Shown here: piece after piece, positions 1 to 8,600 of the stretch
Layout of the letters: the number at the start of each line of letters is the position of its first letter
Numbering within the stretch: the stretch's first letter is position 1
Notes under the pieces: model-generated
Database searches by the model: none
What the model was told of the DNA's origin: nothing
Seen by the model: the letters and a program-made list of their open reading frames with translations, nothing else
NCBI GenBank assembly: GCA_035497635.1
Contig: DATJDB010000048.1
Span: 1-10,981, forward strand
Reading direction: 5' to 3'
Source of the DNA: Serpens sp035497635
GTDB taxonomy: Bacteria > Pseudomonadota > Gammaproteobacteria > Pseudomonadales > Pseudomonadaceae
Length of the DNA: 10,981 nucleotides
Translations under genes and position numbers: made by a program

Positions 1-1017
1 AAGATTCTGGAAGAAATTCGCAACTGGCGATCCAGTAACCCTGGGCTGCTGATCGAAGCCGTTGAAATAGACATTTTTGGCTTCAGCCGCGGAGCAGCCG
101 CAGCCCGGCATTTCGCCAACGAAGTGCTCAAGGCTGAACACGGCGTCCTGTCGGGCCTGCTGAGCCCCCGGACTGCCGGCTTTGCTCCCAACTTCAGCTG
201 GAACCGGGTACGCCTCAATTTCATCGGCCTGTTCGATACCGTGGCCGCTCTGGTGGATCCTTTGGAGGGTGATTTCAGTCCGGCCAATGACCGCAATCCG
301 GGTCTCAACCTGTATCTGCCGCCCGGTTGCGCTCGGAAGGTGGTTCATCTGACCGCTCGCGATGAAAAGCGCTGGAATTTCGCCCTCAACAGCGTTGCGC
401 CAGGTCACCTAGAAATCGAGTTGCCGGGTAGCCATTCGGATATCGGCGGTGGCTATCCGCCGCTGATGACCGAAAGGCTGCTGATCGGCAAGCCCCGACC
501 GGTGTTGCTCTATTGGGGCCGCTCGCCCGAGCAGAGCAAAGCTTGGCAGGAAGCACTCACCGAGGCCGAGCAACTGGAACTACAAGGATTGCCGGCCGGC
601 TCGCTGCGCATCAGCTCCCGGCCGTTGTCGGCCTCGCACCAGCGCTCGACGGCCAGTTCCGAGCGTCATCTGGTGCTGTTGGAAGTTAATCGCCAGGTCA
701 GGAATGAGCTGGCGCGGGTGTATTTGGATGCCATGCACAGGATCGCCGCAGCCCACGGGGTTCCTCTAGATCCCTTTGACCCAGCCGATCCGAAGCTCGT
801 TATACCAGCCGACCTGGAACTCATCGCCCAAAAACTCTTAGCCATAGCGCATGGCGCTTCCCAGCAACTGTCCTTTATGGATGAGCGCCACCTGCGTGCC
901 CGCTATATCCACCTTTCCGCCCACTGGACGCCCATCAAGGGCCTGCTGATCAACAAGCCCGCGCCGAGCGGGCGCCTGGTGTATGCCAACCAGCCGCAGA
1001 AGGACTATCCCGCATGA
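1..1017 (+). CDS. DUF2235-type alpha/beta hydrolase, probable T6SS lipase effector (5' partial)
   Basis: The reading frame is open from base 1, so the gene begins before the window; the GTG at 124 is internal because the nucleophile motif lies upstream of it. The visible 338 residues carry GFSRG (Ser at fragment residue 29, bases 85-87) followed by an Ala-rich helix, then FIGLFDTVAAL (Asp at residue 79), GSHSDIGGGY (His145, Asp147) and YIHLSAHW (His304). This pattern is typical of DUF2235 hydrolases, the family that includes the T6SS phospholipase Tle1. By family knowledge, such effectors hydrolyse membrane phospholipids in the target cell. That this one does so is inferred from its place in a T6SS operon and from the lipoprotein gene that overlaps its end by 4 bases. 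Which His and Asp complete the triad is my reading of the motifs. The hydrolase fold runs almost to the C-terminus, and no membrane segment is visible. An N-terminal targeting domain cannot be judged. Confidence 0.85.
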   Translation, partial: KILEEIRNWRSSNPGLLIEAVEIDIFGFSRGAAAARHFANEVLKAEHGVLSGLLSPRTAGFAPNFSWNRVRLNFIGLFDTVAALVDPLEGDFSPANDRNPGLNLYLPPGCARKVVHLTARDEKRWNFALNSVAPGHLEIELPGSHSDIGGGYPPLMTERLLIGKPRPVLLYWGRSPEQSKAWQEALTEAEQLELQGLPAGSLRISSRPLSASHQRSTASSERHLVLLEVNRQVRNELARVYLDAMHRIAAAHGVPLDPFDPADPKLVIPADLELIAQKLLAIAHGASQQLSFMDERHLRARYIHLSAHWTPIKGLLINKPAPSGRLVYANQPQKDYPA

Positions 1018-1664
1018 AACTTCTCCTGTTAGCCCTGGCCTGGCTGATCGCCGGCTGCTCAGGCCAGCCCGCCCGCCCCGACCTGCCCTACGACGCCTGG
1101 TTCGTCGGTACCACTGCACCCGATTACATGGACGCCTGGGTGGAGAGCATCGACGTGGTCGACCGGCGCGGGCTGGTGTATGAGGACGTGTCCGGGGGGG
1201 TAAGCTCCATGCGCCGCCCGCCTCTTCTCAACGGCAAGCCCGCTGGCTGGCCGGAACGCGCGGGCCGGGGCTCCGGTCGCCATATGACCGGCATCGATCT
1301 TCCCGATCTCATTTTCGTGCGCTGGCAGTCGCTGGTCGAACCGCAGACCTACAACGCCGGCATCCGCATTCCCCAGTGGGTGCATGAGGAAATGCTCAAG
1401 CCGCACCGCGCCTATTGCCACTTCGACGGCAAGGAGATCGATGGCCAGTACCGCGACAGCATCACCCTGGGCCTGGCGCCCGGCGGCATCGTCAAGGTCT
1501 GGCTGACCGGCCCCTGCCTGAGCGATATCGAGATCACCCGCTACCAGGCCTCGATCAGCAAGATCGGCCCCTACGGCGGCCTTTCCGGCGGAAAACACCG
1601 CCCTCTGAATGACATTTCCAAGGCCTATATCGAGCGCCACGGAGTGCCCTATGGCTCGTGGTAA
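1014..1664 (+). CDS. DUF2931-like lipoprotein, probable immunity protein for the upstream hydrolase
   Basis: This 216-residue protein starts at ATG 1014, overlapping the hydrolase stop as ATGA, with AAGGA at 1000-1004 nine bases upstream. The N-terminus is a short lipoprotein signal peptide with lipobox LIAGC (Cys15) and Ser at +2, which predicts sorting to the outer membrane facing the periplasm. The rest has no membrane segment. Motifs such as PYDAWFVGTTAPDYMDAWVE near the N-terminus, LPDLIFVRWQSL and IRIPQWVHEEM in the middle, and a C-terminal ISKIGPYGG resemble what I remember of DUF2931 lipoproteins often found beside T6SS lipase genes. Role by inference: a periplasmic immunity protein that blocks the partner hydrolase, since T6SS phospholipases act from the periplasmic side. 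The coupling suggests co-translation in a fixed ratio. A run of seven G at 1194-1200 lies in the coding region. The family call is from memory; the lipoprotein call is firm. Confidence 0.78.
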   Translation: MKLLLLALAWLIAGCSGQPARPDLPYDAWFVGTTAPDYMDAWVESIDVVDRRGLVYEDVSGGVSSMRRPPLLNGKPAGWPERAGRGSGRHMTGIDLPDLIFVRWQSLVEPQTYNAGIRIPQWVHEEMLKPHRAYCHFDGKEIDGQYRDSITLGLAPGGIVKVWLTGPCLSDIEITRYQASISKIGPYGGLSGGKHRPLNDISKAYIERHGVPYGSW

Positions 1665-1679
1665 TCGCGCGTTCTTTTC

Positions 1680-1686
1680 AAGGAGG
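1680..1686 (+). promoter_or_regulatory. Strong Shine-Dalgarno for the small lipoprotein gene
   Basis: AAGGAGG is a near-complete anti-16S match, the strongest in the window. It stands 6 bases before TTG 1693 and 12 bases before ATG 1699, both in the same frame, and marks a real gene too short for most gene-length cut-offs. The normal spacing favours TTG, the codon type favours ATG; the difference is two residues (Met-Ser) at the N-terminus. Confidence 0.7.
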
Positions 1687-1698
1687 AATCATTTGTCG

Positions 1699-1821
1699 AT
1701 GCGTGTCCGCTCAATCGCCTGGCTGTTAGCCCTGCTGACCCTTACCGGCTGTTCCAACCCCCGCTGGAGCGACAGCGATTACCGCCCGCTGGGCGAACCC
1801 CAGGCAGTTCAACGCAAGTAA
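1699..1821 (+). CDS. Very small lipoprotein of the T6SS operon (about 40 aa)
   Basis: From ATG 1699 the product is 40 residues (42 from TTG 1693). The same frame is open back to ATG 1609, but that start lies inside the previous gene, has no ribosome site and would put about 30 residues before the signal peptide, so I reject it. The peptide has two Arg, a hydrophobic core and lipobox LTGC (Cys18) with Ser at +2, which gives a mature lipopeptide of only 23 residues rich in Arg, Asp, Pro and Gln. There is no known domain. It lies 16 bases upstream of the FHA gene. From memory, P. aeruginosa HSI-II has a small uncharacterised gene called orfX between sfa2 and fha2; this may be its counterpart. 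Possible roles are an envelope accessory to the TssJLM complex or a second small immunity-like lipoprotein. Function unknown. Confidence 0.7.
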   Translation: MRVRSIAWLLALLTLTGCSNPRWSDSDYRPLGEPQAVQRK

Positions 1822-1837
1822 CAAGGAGTGCATAACC

Positions 1838-2995
1838 ATGGAATTGGTTTTCGAAACACTCGGGGCTGGGGCAAACACTTCCAGCGTCCGCTTCACCCCG
1901 CGGGGCGGGGTGATCGGCCGAGCGGCGGATTGCGACTGGGTGATTGCCGACAGCAAACGGGTCATCTCGGGGCGGCATGCCCGGGTAACCCACCGGGACG
2001 GCGGTTATTTCCTCACCGATACCAGCAGCAACGGCATCCGCCTCAAGGACAGCGGCGCCAGCCTGATCAAAGGCGTGCCGCAGAAGATCGAGCACGGCAG
2101 CGTCTTCTGCCTGGGCGATATCGAGATTCGTGCCCGCCTGCTGCCGGACATGGGCGAGGAATCGCCGCTGCCGACCGCCAGCATCATCCCCGATGACGCA
2201 TTTCTGGAACTCGATCCGCTGGCCGGCCTGAATGACGCGACACAGAGCGCCAACGACCTGGATCTGTCCTTATCGTCAATGGGCGTCGAAGCACCCCAGC
2301 AGGATTACAGCGCCGTGGAGGCGGAAAACCTGCTGGTGCCGCGGCTGATTCCGGCGCCCGCCGCCAAGGCAGCGGAGGTATCGCCTTCGGTCAGCCCGGA
2401 TGGGGATCATTTCTGGCAGCAGATGGGCCAGGCCCTGGGCATGCCGCTGGACGCGCTCGACGAGCCGGCCCGTCAGGCCGTGGCGCTGCAGGCCGCCCGT
2501 CTGCTGCACCAGTGTGTCGGCCAGCTGCAGCAGAGCCTGCGTACCCGCAGCGAGCTCAAGGGCGAGCTGCGCCTGCAGCAGACCTCGGTGCAGAATGCCG
2601 GCAACAACCCACTCAAGCATGCGGTGAGCAGCGAAGAGGCCTTGCCGGCGCTGCTGCGCACACCCAGGCCCGGTCAGCTCAAGGGCGAACAGGCCGTGGC
2701 CAAGGCCTTCCGCGACTTGCAGGCCCATCAGGTAGCAATGCTGTCCGCCAGCCGCGCGGCGGTGCAGGCCATGTTCGAGCATTTCGCACCGGAGCGGATC
2801 GCCGCGCGCATCGACCAGGACCGCAAGCCCTGGCTGGCCACGGCGGGTGGCCGCTGGCGCGCCTACCGCCGTCAGCATCGCCACCTGCGTCAGGACGGCG
2901 ACTGGGGCGAGCGCCTTTTCGCCCGCGACTTCGCCCAGGCCTACGAAGAACAGGTCCGTCTGATCGCCACCCTGAACACCGACTCGCAAGGATGA
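1838..2995 (+). CDS. tagH: T6SS FHA-domain protein (TagH/Fha family)
   Basis: This 385-residue cytoplasmic protein begins at ATG 1838 with AAGGAG at 1823-1828 nine bases upstream. Residues about 1-98 form an FHA phosphothreonine-binding domain with the expected conserved positions: Gly27-Arg28, Ser44, His47 (SGRHARV) and Asn65 (DTSSNGI). A low-complexity acidic linker (about 100-185) follows, then a conserved C-terminal domain (about 188-365), starting at DHFWQQMGQALG and including NAGNNPLKH, as in the T6SS FHA protein family. In the P. aeruginosa system the FHA protein is the target and reader of kinase phosphorylation and promotes assembly and firing of the apparatus. The kinase and phosphatase at the end of this operon are the likely partners. 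The gene overlaps or nearly touches tssJ (an ATG within its stop region at 2992). It corresponds by order to fha2 of HSI-II. Confidence 0.93.
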   Translation: MELVFETLGAGANTSSVRFTPRGGVIGRAADCDWVIADSKRVISGRHARVTHRDGGYFLTDTSSNGIRLKDSGASLIKGVPQKIEHGSVFCLGDIEIRARLLPDMGEESPLPTASIIPDDAFLELDPLAGLNDATQSANDLDLSLSSMGVEAPQQDYSAVEAENLLVPRLIPAPAAKAAEVSPSVSPDGDHFWQQMGQALGMPLDALDEPARQAVALQAARLLHQCVGQLQQSLRTRSELKGELRLQQTSVQNAGNNPLKHAVSSEEALPALLRTPRPGQLKGEQAVAKAFRDLQAHQVAMLSASRAAVQAMFEHFAPERIAARIDQDRKPWLATAGGRWRAYRRQHRHLRQDGDWGERLFARDFAQAYEEQVRLIATLNTDSQG

Positions 2996-3000
2996 TGTCC

Positions 3001-3468
3001 ATGTTTCGCCTCGCTCACCTGACCCTGCTCGGCGCGCTGCTGTGCCTGGGCAGCTGTTCCTCGTCGCTGACCAAGCTGGACATGTTCGTGACCGCCAGCA
3101 ACAGCCTGAACCCCGACCTCGGCGGCCGACCGTCGCCGATCGTGGTGCGGCTGATCGAGCTGCGCCATCCGGCGGCCTTCGAGAACACGGATTTCTTCGC
3201 TCTCTACCAGAACCCGCGCCAGGCGCTGGCGCCGGACTTCGTCACCCAGGAGGAGTTCGAACTGCGCCCGGGCAGCTGGCGCGCGCTGAAGCTGCACGTG
3301 CAACCCGGCAGCCGCTACGTCGGCGTGCTGGCTGCCTACCGTGACCTGCAGGAAACCCGCTGGCGCCAGGTGATACCGCTTGAAGAGCAGGCCCTGCACA
3401 AGGTGCGCCTGCATCTGGACGATCAGGGCGTACGGCGCCTGGATACTGCCGAGCACGAGGACGACTGA
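3001..3468 (+). CDS. tssJ: T6SS outer-membrane lipoprotein TssJ
   Basis: TssJ is the outer-membrane lipoprotein that caps the TssJLM trans-envelope complex by binding the periplasmic part of TssM. Three in-frame ATGs (2992, 2995, 3001) compete. AAGGA at 2988-2992 is 8 bases from 3001 but only 2 bases from 2995, and it overlaps 2992, so I choose 3001 (155 residues; 158 from 2992). The signal peptide ends in lipobox LGSC (Cys19), followed by Ser-Ser. The mature part is a small beta-rich domain with LTKLDMFVTASNSLNPDLGG, PSPIVVRLIELR and PGSRYVGVLAAYRDL, characteristic of the family. Size and position between fha and tssK fit. It ends one base before tssK. It equals lip2 by gene order in HSI-II. 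Confidence 0.93.
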   Translation: MFRLAHLTLLGALLCLGSCSSSLTKLDMFVTASNSLNPDLGGRPSPIVVRLIELRHPAAFENTDFFALYQNPRQALAPDFVTQEEFELRPGSWRALKLHVQPGSRYVGVLAAYRDLQETRWRQVIPLEEQALHKVRLHLDDQGVRRLDTAEHEDD

Positions 3469-3469
3469 C

Positions 3470-4801
3470 ATGGCGCTGGACAAGGTGATCTGGCAGGAAG
3501 GCATGCTGCTCAAGCCGCAGCATTTCCAGCAAAGCGACCGTTATCACGACCATCAGCTGAAGAGCCGCACCCAGCGCCTGGGCCACTATCCGTGGGGCTT
3601 CTTCAGCCTGGAAATCGATCGGCAGTTCCTCAACATGGGCAAGCTGGTGCTGAGTCGGGCCAGCGGCATCCTGCCCGACGGCACGCTGTTCGATATCGGC
3701 CCCGAGCAGCCGCCGTTGGTGCTGGATATCGCGCCGAACACGACCGGCACGCTGGTCTATCTGGCCTTGCCGCTGGCCACCGGCAATCACATCGAAAGCC
3801 GCCGGGCCGAGCAGAAGGATGTGCTGGCGCGCTTCGTCGCGCTGGACCGGGACGTGGCCGACTCGAACGCCGGCGACAACGGCCTCGGCCAGGTCGGCTG
3901 CGGCCAGCCGGACTTCCGTCTGCAACTGGCCGAGCAGCACAACGACGAGCTGTTCGTGAAGCTCAAGGTGTGTCAGGTGCTGGATACCACGCCCGACGGC
4001 GTGATCACCCTGGATTCGGCGTTCATCCCCAGCTTTCTGCACTTCCATGCCAGCGACTACCTGCTGTCCTGCCTCAAGGAAGTGATCACCATGCTGGCGC
4101 ACCGGGGCGACACCCTGGCCGAGCGCATTCGTGCCACCGGCAAGGTGGGCGGCGCGGAAGTCGGCGATTTCATGCTGCTGCAGCTGATCAACCGCTACGA
4201 GCCGCTGCTGCGCCATTACCTGGGCGTCGATCAGGTGCATCCCGTGCAGATCTATCGGGAACTGCTGTGCCTGTTCGGCGAGCTGGCGACCTTTTCCGCC
4301 GAGAGCAAGCGCCCGCGCCTGGAAGGCCGCTACCAGCACGGCGATCAGGGCGCCAGTTTCCATCAGTTGCTGGATGCGTTGCGTCAGGTGCTGTCGATGG
4401 TGCTTGAACAGCACGCCATCGAGCTGCCGCTGCAACAGCGGCAGTACGGCATTCAGGTCACGCCGCTGCACGATGCCAGCCTGCTGGACAACGCGGTGTT
4501 CGTGCTGGCCGCCAGCGCCGAGTGCGATTCGGAGTCGCTGCGCACGCGTCTGCCGGCGCACCTGAAGATCGGCCCCGTCGAACAGATTCGCCAGCTGGTC
4601 AACCTGCACCTGCCGGGTATCCGCCTGCGGCCGCTGCCGGTGGCGCCACGACAGATCCCCTTCCATGCCGGCAAGACCTACTTCGCGCTGGAACTGACCC
4701 CCGACGAGCAGGAACAGATGAAGCGTTCGGGCGGCTTCGCATTGCATGCGTCCGGTGAATTCACCGGGCTGGAACTGAAATTCTGGGCGATCAGGGATTG
4801 A
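3470..4801 (+). CDS. tssK: T6SS baseplate subunit TssK
   Basis: TssK is the trimeric adaptor that joins the T6SS baseplate to the cytoplasmic parts of TssL and TssM. ATG 3470 gives 443 residues, the normal length. The frame is open further upstream to 3380, but that part overlaps tssJ and the conserved family N-terminus is at MALDKVIWQEGMLLKPQHFQ, so the upstream start is rejected. GAGG at 3457-3460 is 9 bases upstream. Other family features are the DRYHDHQL, GFFSLEID and SGILPDGTLFDI stretches near the N-terminus, the FHASDYLL region mid-protein and the C-terminal GLELKFWAIRD. There is no signal peptide or membrane segment, so it is cytoplasmic. It lies one base after tssJ and five bases before tssL, implying coupled translation. 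The opposite strand also has a long open frame here, a composition artefact. Confidence 0.96.
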   Translation: MALDKVIWQEGMLLKPQHFQQSDRYHDHQLKSRTQRLGHYPWGFFSLEIDRQFLNMGKLVLSRASGILPDGTLFDIGPEQPPLVLDIAPNTTGTLVYLALPLATGNHIESRRAEQKDVLARFVALDRDVADSNAGDNGLGQVGCGQPDFRLQLAEQHNDELFVKLKVCQVLDTTPDGVITLDSAFIPSFLHFHASDYLLSCLKEVITMLAHRGDTLAERIRATGKVGGAEVGDFMLLQLINRYEPLLRHYLGVDQVHPVQIYRELLCLFGELATFSAESKRPRLEGRYQHGDQGASFHQLLDALRQVLSMVLEQHAIELPLQQRQYGIQVTPLHDASLLDNAVFVLAASAECDSESLRTRLPAHLKIGPVEQIRQLVNLHLPGIRLRPLPVAPRQIPFHAGKTYFALELTPDEQEQMKRSGGFALHASGEFTGLELKFWAIRD

Positions 4802-4806
4802 GAGAG

Positions 4807-5679
4807 ATGGATTACACATCAAGCGACAGGACGGTCGTGCTCAGCCACAACGACCAACCGCCGGCGGCGGACAGCCTGCTAAGCGATGCCGTGGCCACCC
4901 CCAAGTACGAGGAGCTGGAGGCACGGATGGTCTTCGCCGCGCGTGTGCGGCCGGCCGAGTCCTTCAGCGTGAGCCTCAACCCGCTGGTGGCGGCGGCCGC
5001 GCCGCTGCTGTCCGAGGCGGTACGTGTCAGAAGCAATCCGCACGGCGAAGACCTGCACGCGCTGCAGGCGCAACTGGGCACCGCCATCCGCCAGTTCGAG
5101 TACCGCGCCCTGCAGGACGGAGTGGAAAGCGCGCAGGTGATGGCGGCCCGTTACGTACTGTGCAGCGTGCTGGACGAAGCTGTGGTCACCACGCCGTGGG
5201 GGGTGGCCGGCGAGTGGTCGCAGTTGAGCCTGCTGAGCGGCTTTCATAACGAGACCTTCGGCGGTGAAAAGGTCTTCCAGCTGCTCGAGCGCCTGTCACG
5301 CAACCCGGTCAAACACCTGGCCATGCTCGAGCTGCTGTACCTATGCCTGGCACTGGGCTTCGAGGGCCGTTACCGCGTGCTGCCGCGCGGCATGCTGGAA
5401 CTCGAAGCGGTACGCGACGGGCTGTACCGACAGATTCGCCAGCTGCACGGCGATGTGCCGCGCGAGCTGTCGCCGCACTGGGAAGGACTGACCGGCGGCC
5501 AGCATCGGCCGCTGTTCAACGTCCCGGCCTGGAAGGTGGCGCTGGGCACCGTGGCCTGCCTTTGCATGCTGTACGCGGGCTTCGCCTGGACGCTGGGCGC
5601 ACAGCGCGACCGCGCACTGCAGCCCTACCTGGGCACAGACGCGGCAGAGGAATTTTCCACGCAGTCAGGGATGAAGTGA
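4807..5679 (+). CDS. tssL: T6SS inner-membrane protein TssL (DotU/IcmH family)
   Basis: ATG 4807 gives 290 residues (MDYTSSDRTV start). A TTG at 4798 overlapping the tssK stop is in frame but less likely; the Shine-Dalgarno is weak (GAGAG just upstream), so coupling to tssK probably helps. After a variable N-terminal tail of about 45 residues comes the cytoplasmic DotU domain: NPLVAAAAPLL, FEYRALQ, ARYVLCSVLDEAVVTTPWG, LSGFHNETFGGEKVFQLLERL, LLYLCLALGFEGRYRV. A single membrane segment lies near the C-terminus (about 242-263, from WKVALGTVACL), leaving a short periplasmic tail. This is the tail-anchored topology of TssL without a peptidoglycan-binding extension. It contacts TssM in the membrane and TssK/baseplate in the cytoplasm. 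It equals dotU2 by order. Confidence 0.95.
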   Translation: MDYTSSDRTVVLSHNDQPPAADSLLSDAVATPKYEELEARMVFAARVRPAESFSVSLNPLVAAAAPLLSEAVRVRSNPHGEDLHALQAQLGTAIRQFEYRALQDGVESAQVMAARYVLCSVLDEAVVTTPWGVAGEWSQLSLLSGFHNETFGGEKVFQLLERLSRNPVKHLAMLELLYLCLALGFEGRYRVLPRGMLELEAVRDGLYRQIRQLHGDVPRELSPHWEGLTGGQHRPLFNVPAWKVALGTVACLCMLYAGFAWTLGAQRDRALQPYLGTDAAEEFSTQSGMK

Positions 5680-5680
5680 C

Positions 5681-8600
5681 ATGGACATCAAGCAATACGC
5701 GGCCCAGATCGGCCGTTTCTTGGCGCGGACCTGGGTCTGGAGCCTGCTGATGGTTCTGCTGGCGAGCCTGCTGGTCTGGTTCGTCGGCCCGCTGCTGGCG
5801 GTAGCCGAACAGCGCTTCTGGGCTTCGCCGCTCAGCCGTCTGCTCAGCATCGGCCTGTTGCTGCTGCTGTGGGGAGGGGCGCTGGGGTTTGCCGACTGGC
5901 GCGGCAAGCAGCGCAAGCGCCACGAGCAGAGCGCCGAGCAAGCCCAGGAATCCTTGCGTCAGCAGAGCCTGATCGGCGAAGAGCAGGCCGAGTTGCGGCA
6001 TCGCTACCGCGAGGCTGTGCGCACCCTCAAGGGACGCCGTGAAAAATGGCGCGAGGAGCTGCCCTGGTACTTGCTGATCGGCCCCGAGGGCGGCGGCAAG
6101 ACCAGCCTGCTGGACTTCTCCGGACTGGAGTTCCCGCTCAACCAGGGCACGGAGCAGCGCCTGACCCGGGAGGTCGCCGGCACCCTGTACGCGGACTGGT
6201 ACTTCGCCGAACAGGCAGTGCTAATCGACACGGCCGGTCGCTATCTGAGCCAGCCCGATCCCGCGGTGGACAGCCTGGGCTGGCAGACGCTCCTGCACCT
6301 GCTGCGCCGGCGCCGCACCCGGCCGCTCAATGGCGTGCTGGTGACCCTGCCGGTGGATGTGCTGCAGAGCGGCGATGAGCTGGCGCTTGAACACCTGGCG
6401 CGCCAGACCCGCCAGCGCCTGCAGGAGATTCATCAGCAACTGGGTGTCGATGTGCCGGTGTATCTGGTGCTCGGCAAGGCGGACAAGGTGCCGGGCTTCG
6501 CCGAGTCCTTCGATCAGCTTTCACGCGAAGATGCCGACCAGGTGCTGGGCATGACCTTCCGCCCCGGACAGTGCGCCACCGAGATGGCGACCCTGCGTGC
6601 GGAATTCGAAGCCCTGTTGCGGCGGTTGAACCACCAGGTGATTCCGCGCATGCACCAGGAACGCGATACGGTGCGGCGCGGCCGGATTCTCGATTTTCCC
6701 CATCAGATCGGCCAGTTGGGCGAACAGCTGTGCCTGTTCGTCGAACTGGCCTTTGCCGGCAATCGCTACCAGCGGGCCAGTCAACTGCGCGGGCTGTACC
6801 TGACCAGCGCGCCGCAACTGGAAGGCGGACTGGACCCGCTGACCCTCGGCATCGGTCAGCAACTTGGCCTGGCCAGTAGCCTGCTGCCCAGCCTGCATAC
6901 GGGCAAGCCCCGTTTCATTCATAACCTGTTCGCCCAGGTGATCTTCCCGGAGGCGCCTCTGGCCAGCCTCGACGGCAACACCGCACGGCGTCTGGTCTGG
7001 GGACAACGCGCGCTGTATGCCGGCGCGCTGGGCTGCGTGCTGGCGATGACCGGGCTCTGGACGAATGGCTTTTCGGATAACCAGGCGCGCCTGGAGCGAC
7101 TGCGGCAGATCGCCGAGGCCCTGCCGCAGGCCCACGAGCAGTTGCAGGGCCATGACGATATTCAGCGGATGCTGGAGGTGTTGAATACCAGCCATTCCGC
7201 CACTCTGGTATTTCCGCAACGCGACACGGTAGCCTTTGTGCAGCGCGGCGGTTTGTATCAGCGCGAGCAGGTGGAGCCGGTGGTACAGGAAAACTACCAG
7301 CGTGATCTGCAGGCCCTGTTGCTGCCCAGGGTCCGTCAGCAACTGGAAGCACAACTGCAAGGAAGACGTGCCGATCGAGACGGTTTGCTGGCCAGCCTGC
7401 GGGCCTACCTGATGCTCAATCTGCCCGAGCGCCGCGACGCCGAATTCCTGGCCGACAGCCTGGCGGCGGACTGGTCACGGCTATATCCGGGCGACACAGC
7501 GGTACAGGATGAGCTGAATGGCCATTTCCGGCGTCTGCTGGCCGAGCCCTTCCCACCACAGTCGATTGATGCTGGGTTGGTAGCAGAGGTACGCCAGGTT
7601 CTGCGCAGCGAATCGCTGGCCGGGGTGGTCTATCGCATGTTGCGTGATCAGGCACAGGCACTGCCCGAATATCGTTTCCATCAGCATCTCGGCCCCCAGG
7701 CAACCCTGCTTAACGGCAGCGATCATGGGATCCCAGGCCTCTATACCCAACGGGGTTATCGCAACTACCTGTTGGCGCAGGGACCACGCCGGGTCGAGGA
7801 AATCCTGCGCGACAACTGGGTGCTGGGCGAAGGTGAAGGCCTGAGTGCGCACGACCTGAGCCGCCTGCTGGCGAACGTGGAGCAGCTGTATTTCCGGGAC
7901 TATGCCTATCACTGGTCGCAAGCTCTGGAACAGCTGGAACCGGAGCCGATAGGCAACGCCGCCCAGGGCGCGCGACTGGTCGCCGGCCTGGGCTCGCCCA
8001 GCTCGCCGTTGTTGCAACTGCTGATTCAGATTCGGGAGAACACTCAGTTCGGCGGCTCGACAGAGCCTACCGACGCTGCAAGCGAACTGCTGGCAAGTGT
8101 TCCCGGTGCGACGGCGCTTGGTGCGCGCCTCGGTGGCACCGTTCCGGATACGGCGCGCAAGGCCATGGACCGCCATTTCGCCCCTCTGCACCGCCTGCTG
8201 GATGACAGCGGCAACGCCGGGCCGGAACTCACCGCCAGCCTGCGCGCCCTGGATGAGCTGCACAGTCTGCTCAACGGGCTGGCCCAGGCCAGCCAGCCGG
8301 AACAGACCGCCTTCGAGCTGGCCCGCCAGCGCATGAGCGGTCGCGCCGATGCCCTCAGCCAGTTGCGCAGCAACGCCACGCGCATGCCTAAACCGGTCGG
8401 CCAATGGCTGGAGATTCTCGCCGATGACAGCTGGATGCTGATCCTCAGCGAAGCCCAGCAGCATCTGAACCAGCGTTACCAGGCCGAGCTCTATGCCTTC
8501 TATCAAGACGCGCTACGCCAGCGTTATCCCTTCGAGGCCCAGAGCCAGAGTGAGGTGTCTCTTGCCGACTTCCGTGAGTTCTTCAAGAGTAAGGGGGTGG

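Noticed and set aside
124..126. GTG start for the hydrolase
   Set aside because: The nucleophile motif GFSRG lies upstream in the same open frame, so the gene begins before the window.
1609..1698. Longer start for the small lipoprotein, overlapping the DUF2931-like gene
   Set aside because: It would place about 30 charged and polar residues before the signal peptide and has no ribosome site, whereas AAGGAGG sits right before the shorter start.
2512..3000. Upstream extension of the tssJ frame through the fha gene
   Set aside because: It overlaps the conserved C-terminal domain of FHA, and the lipoprotein signal peptide begins only at about 3001.
3242..4822. A 526-codon open frame on the minus strand, opposite tssJ and tssK
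   Set aside because: It lies entirely antisense to well-recognised T6SS genes, its translation shows no recognisable domain, and long antisense frames are common in GC-rich codon-biased genes.
7481..8506. A 341-codon minus-strand frame, along with 6521-7360 and 2276-2989
   Set aside because: All are shadows of tssM or fha coding bias; no ribosome site or domain was seen.
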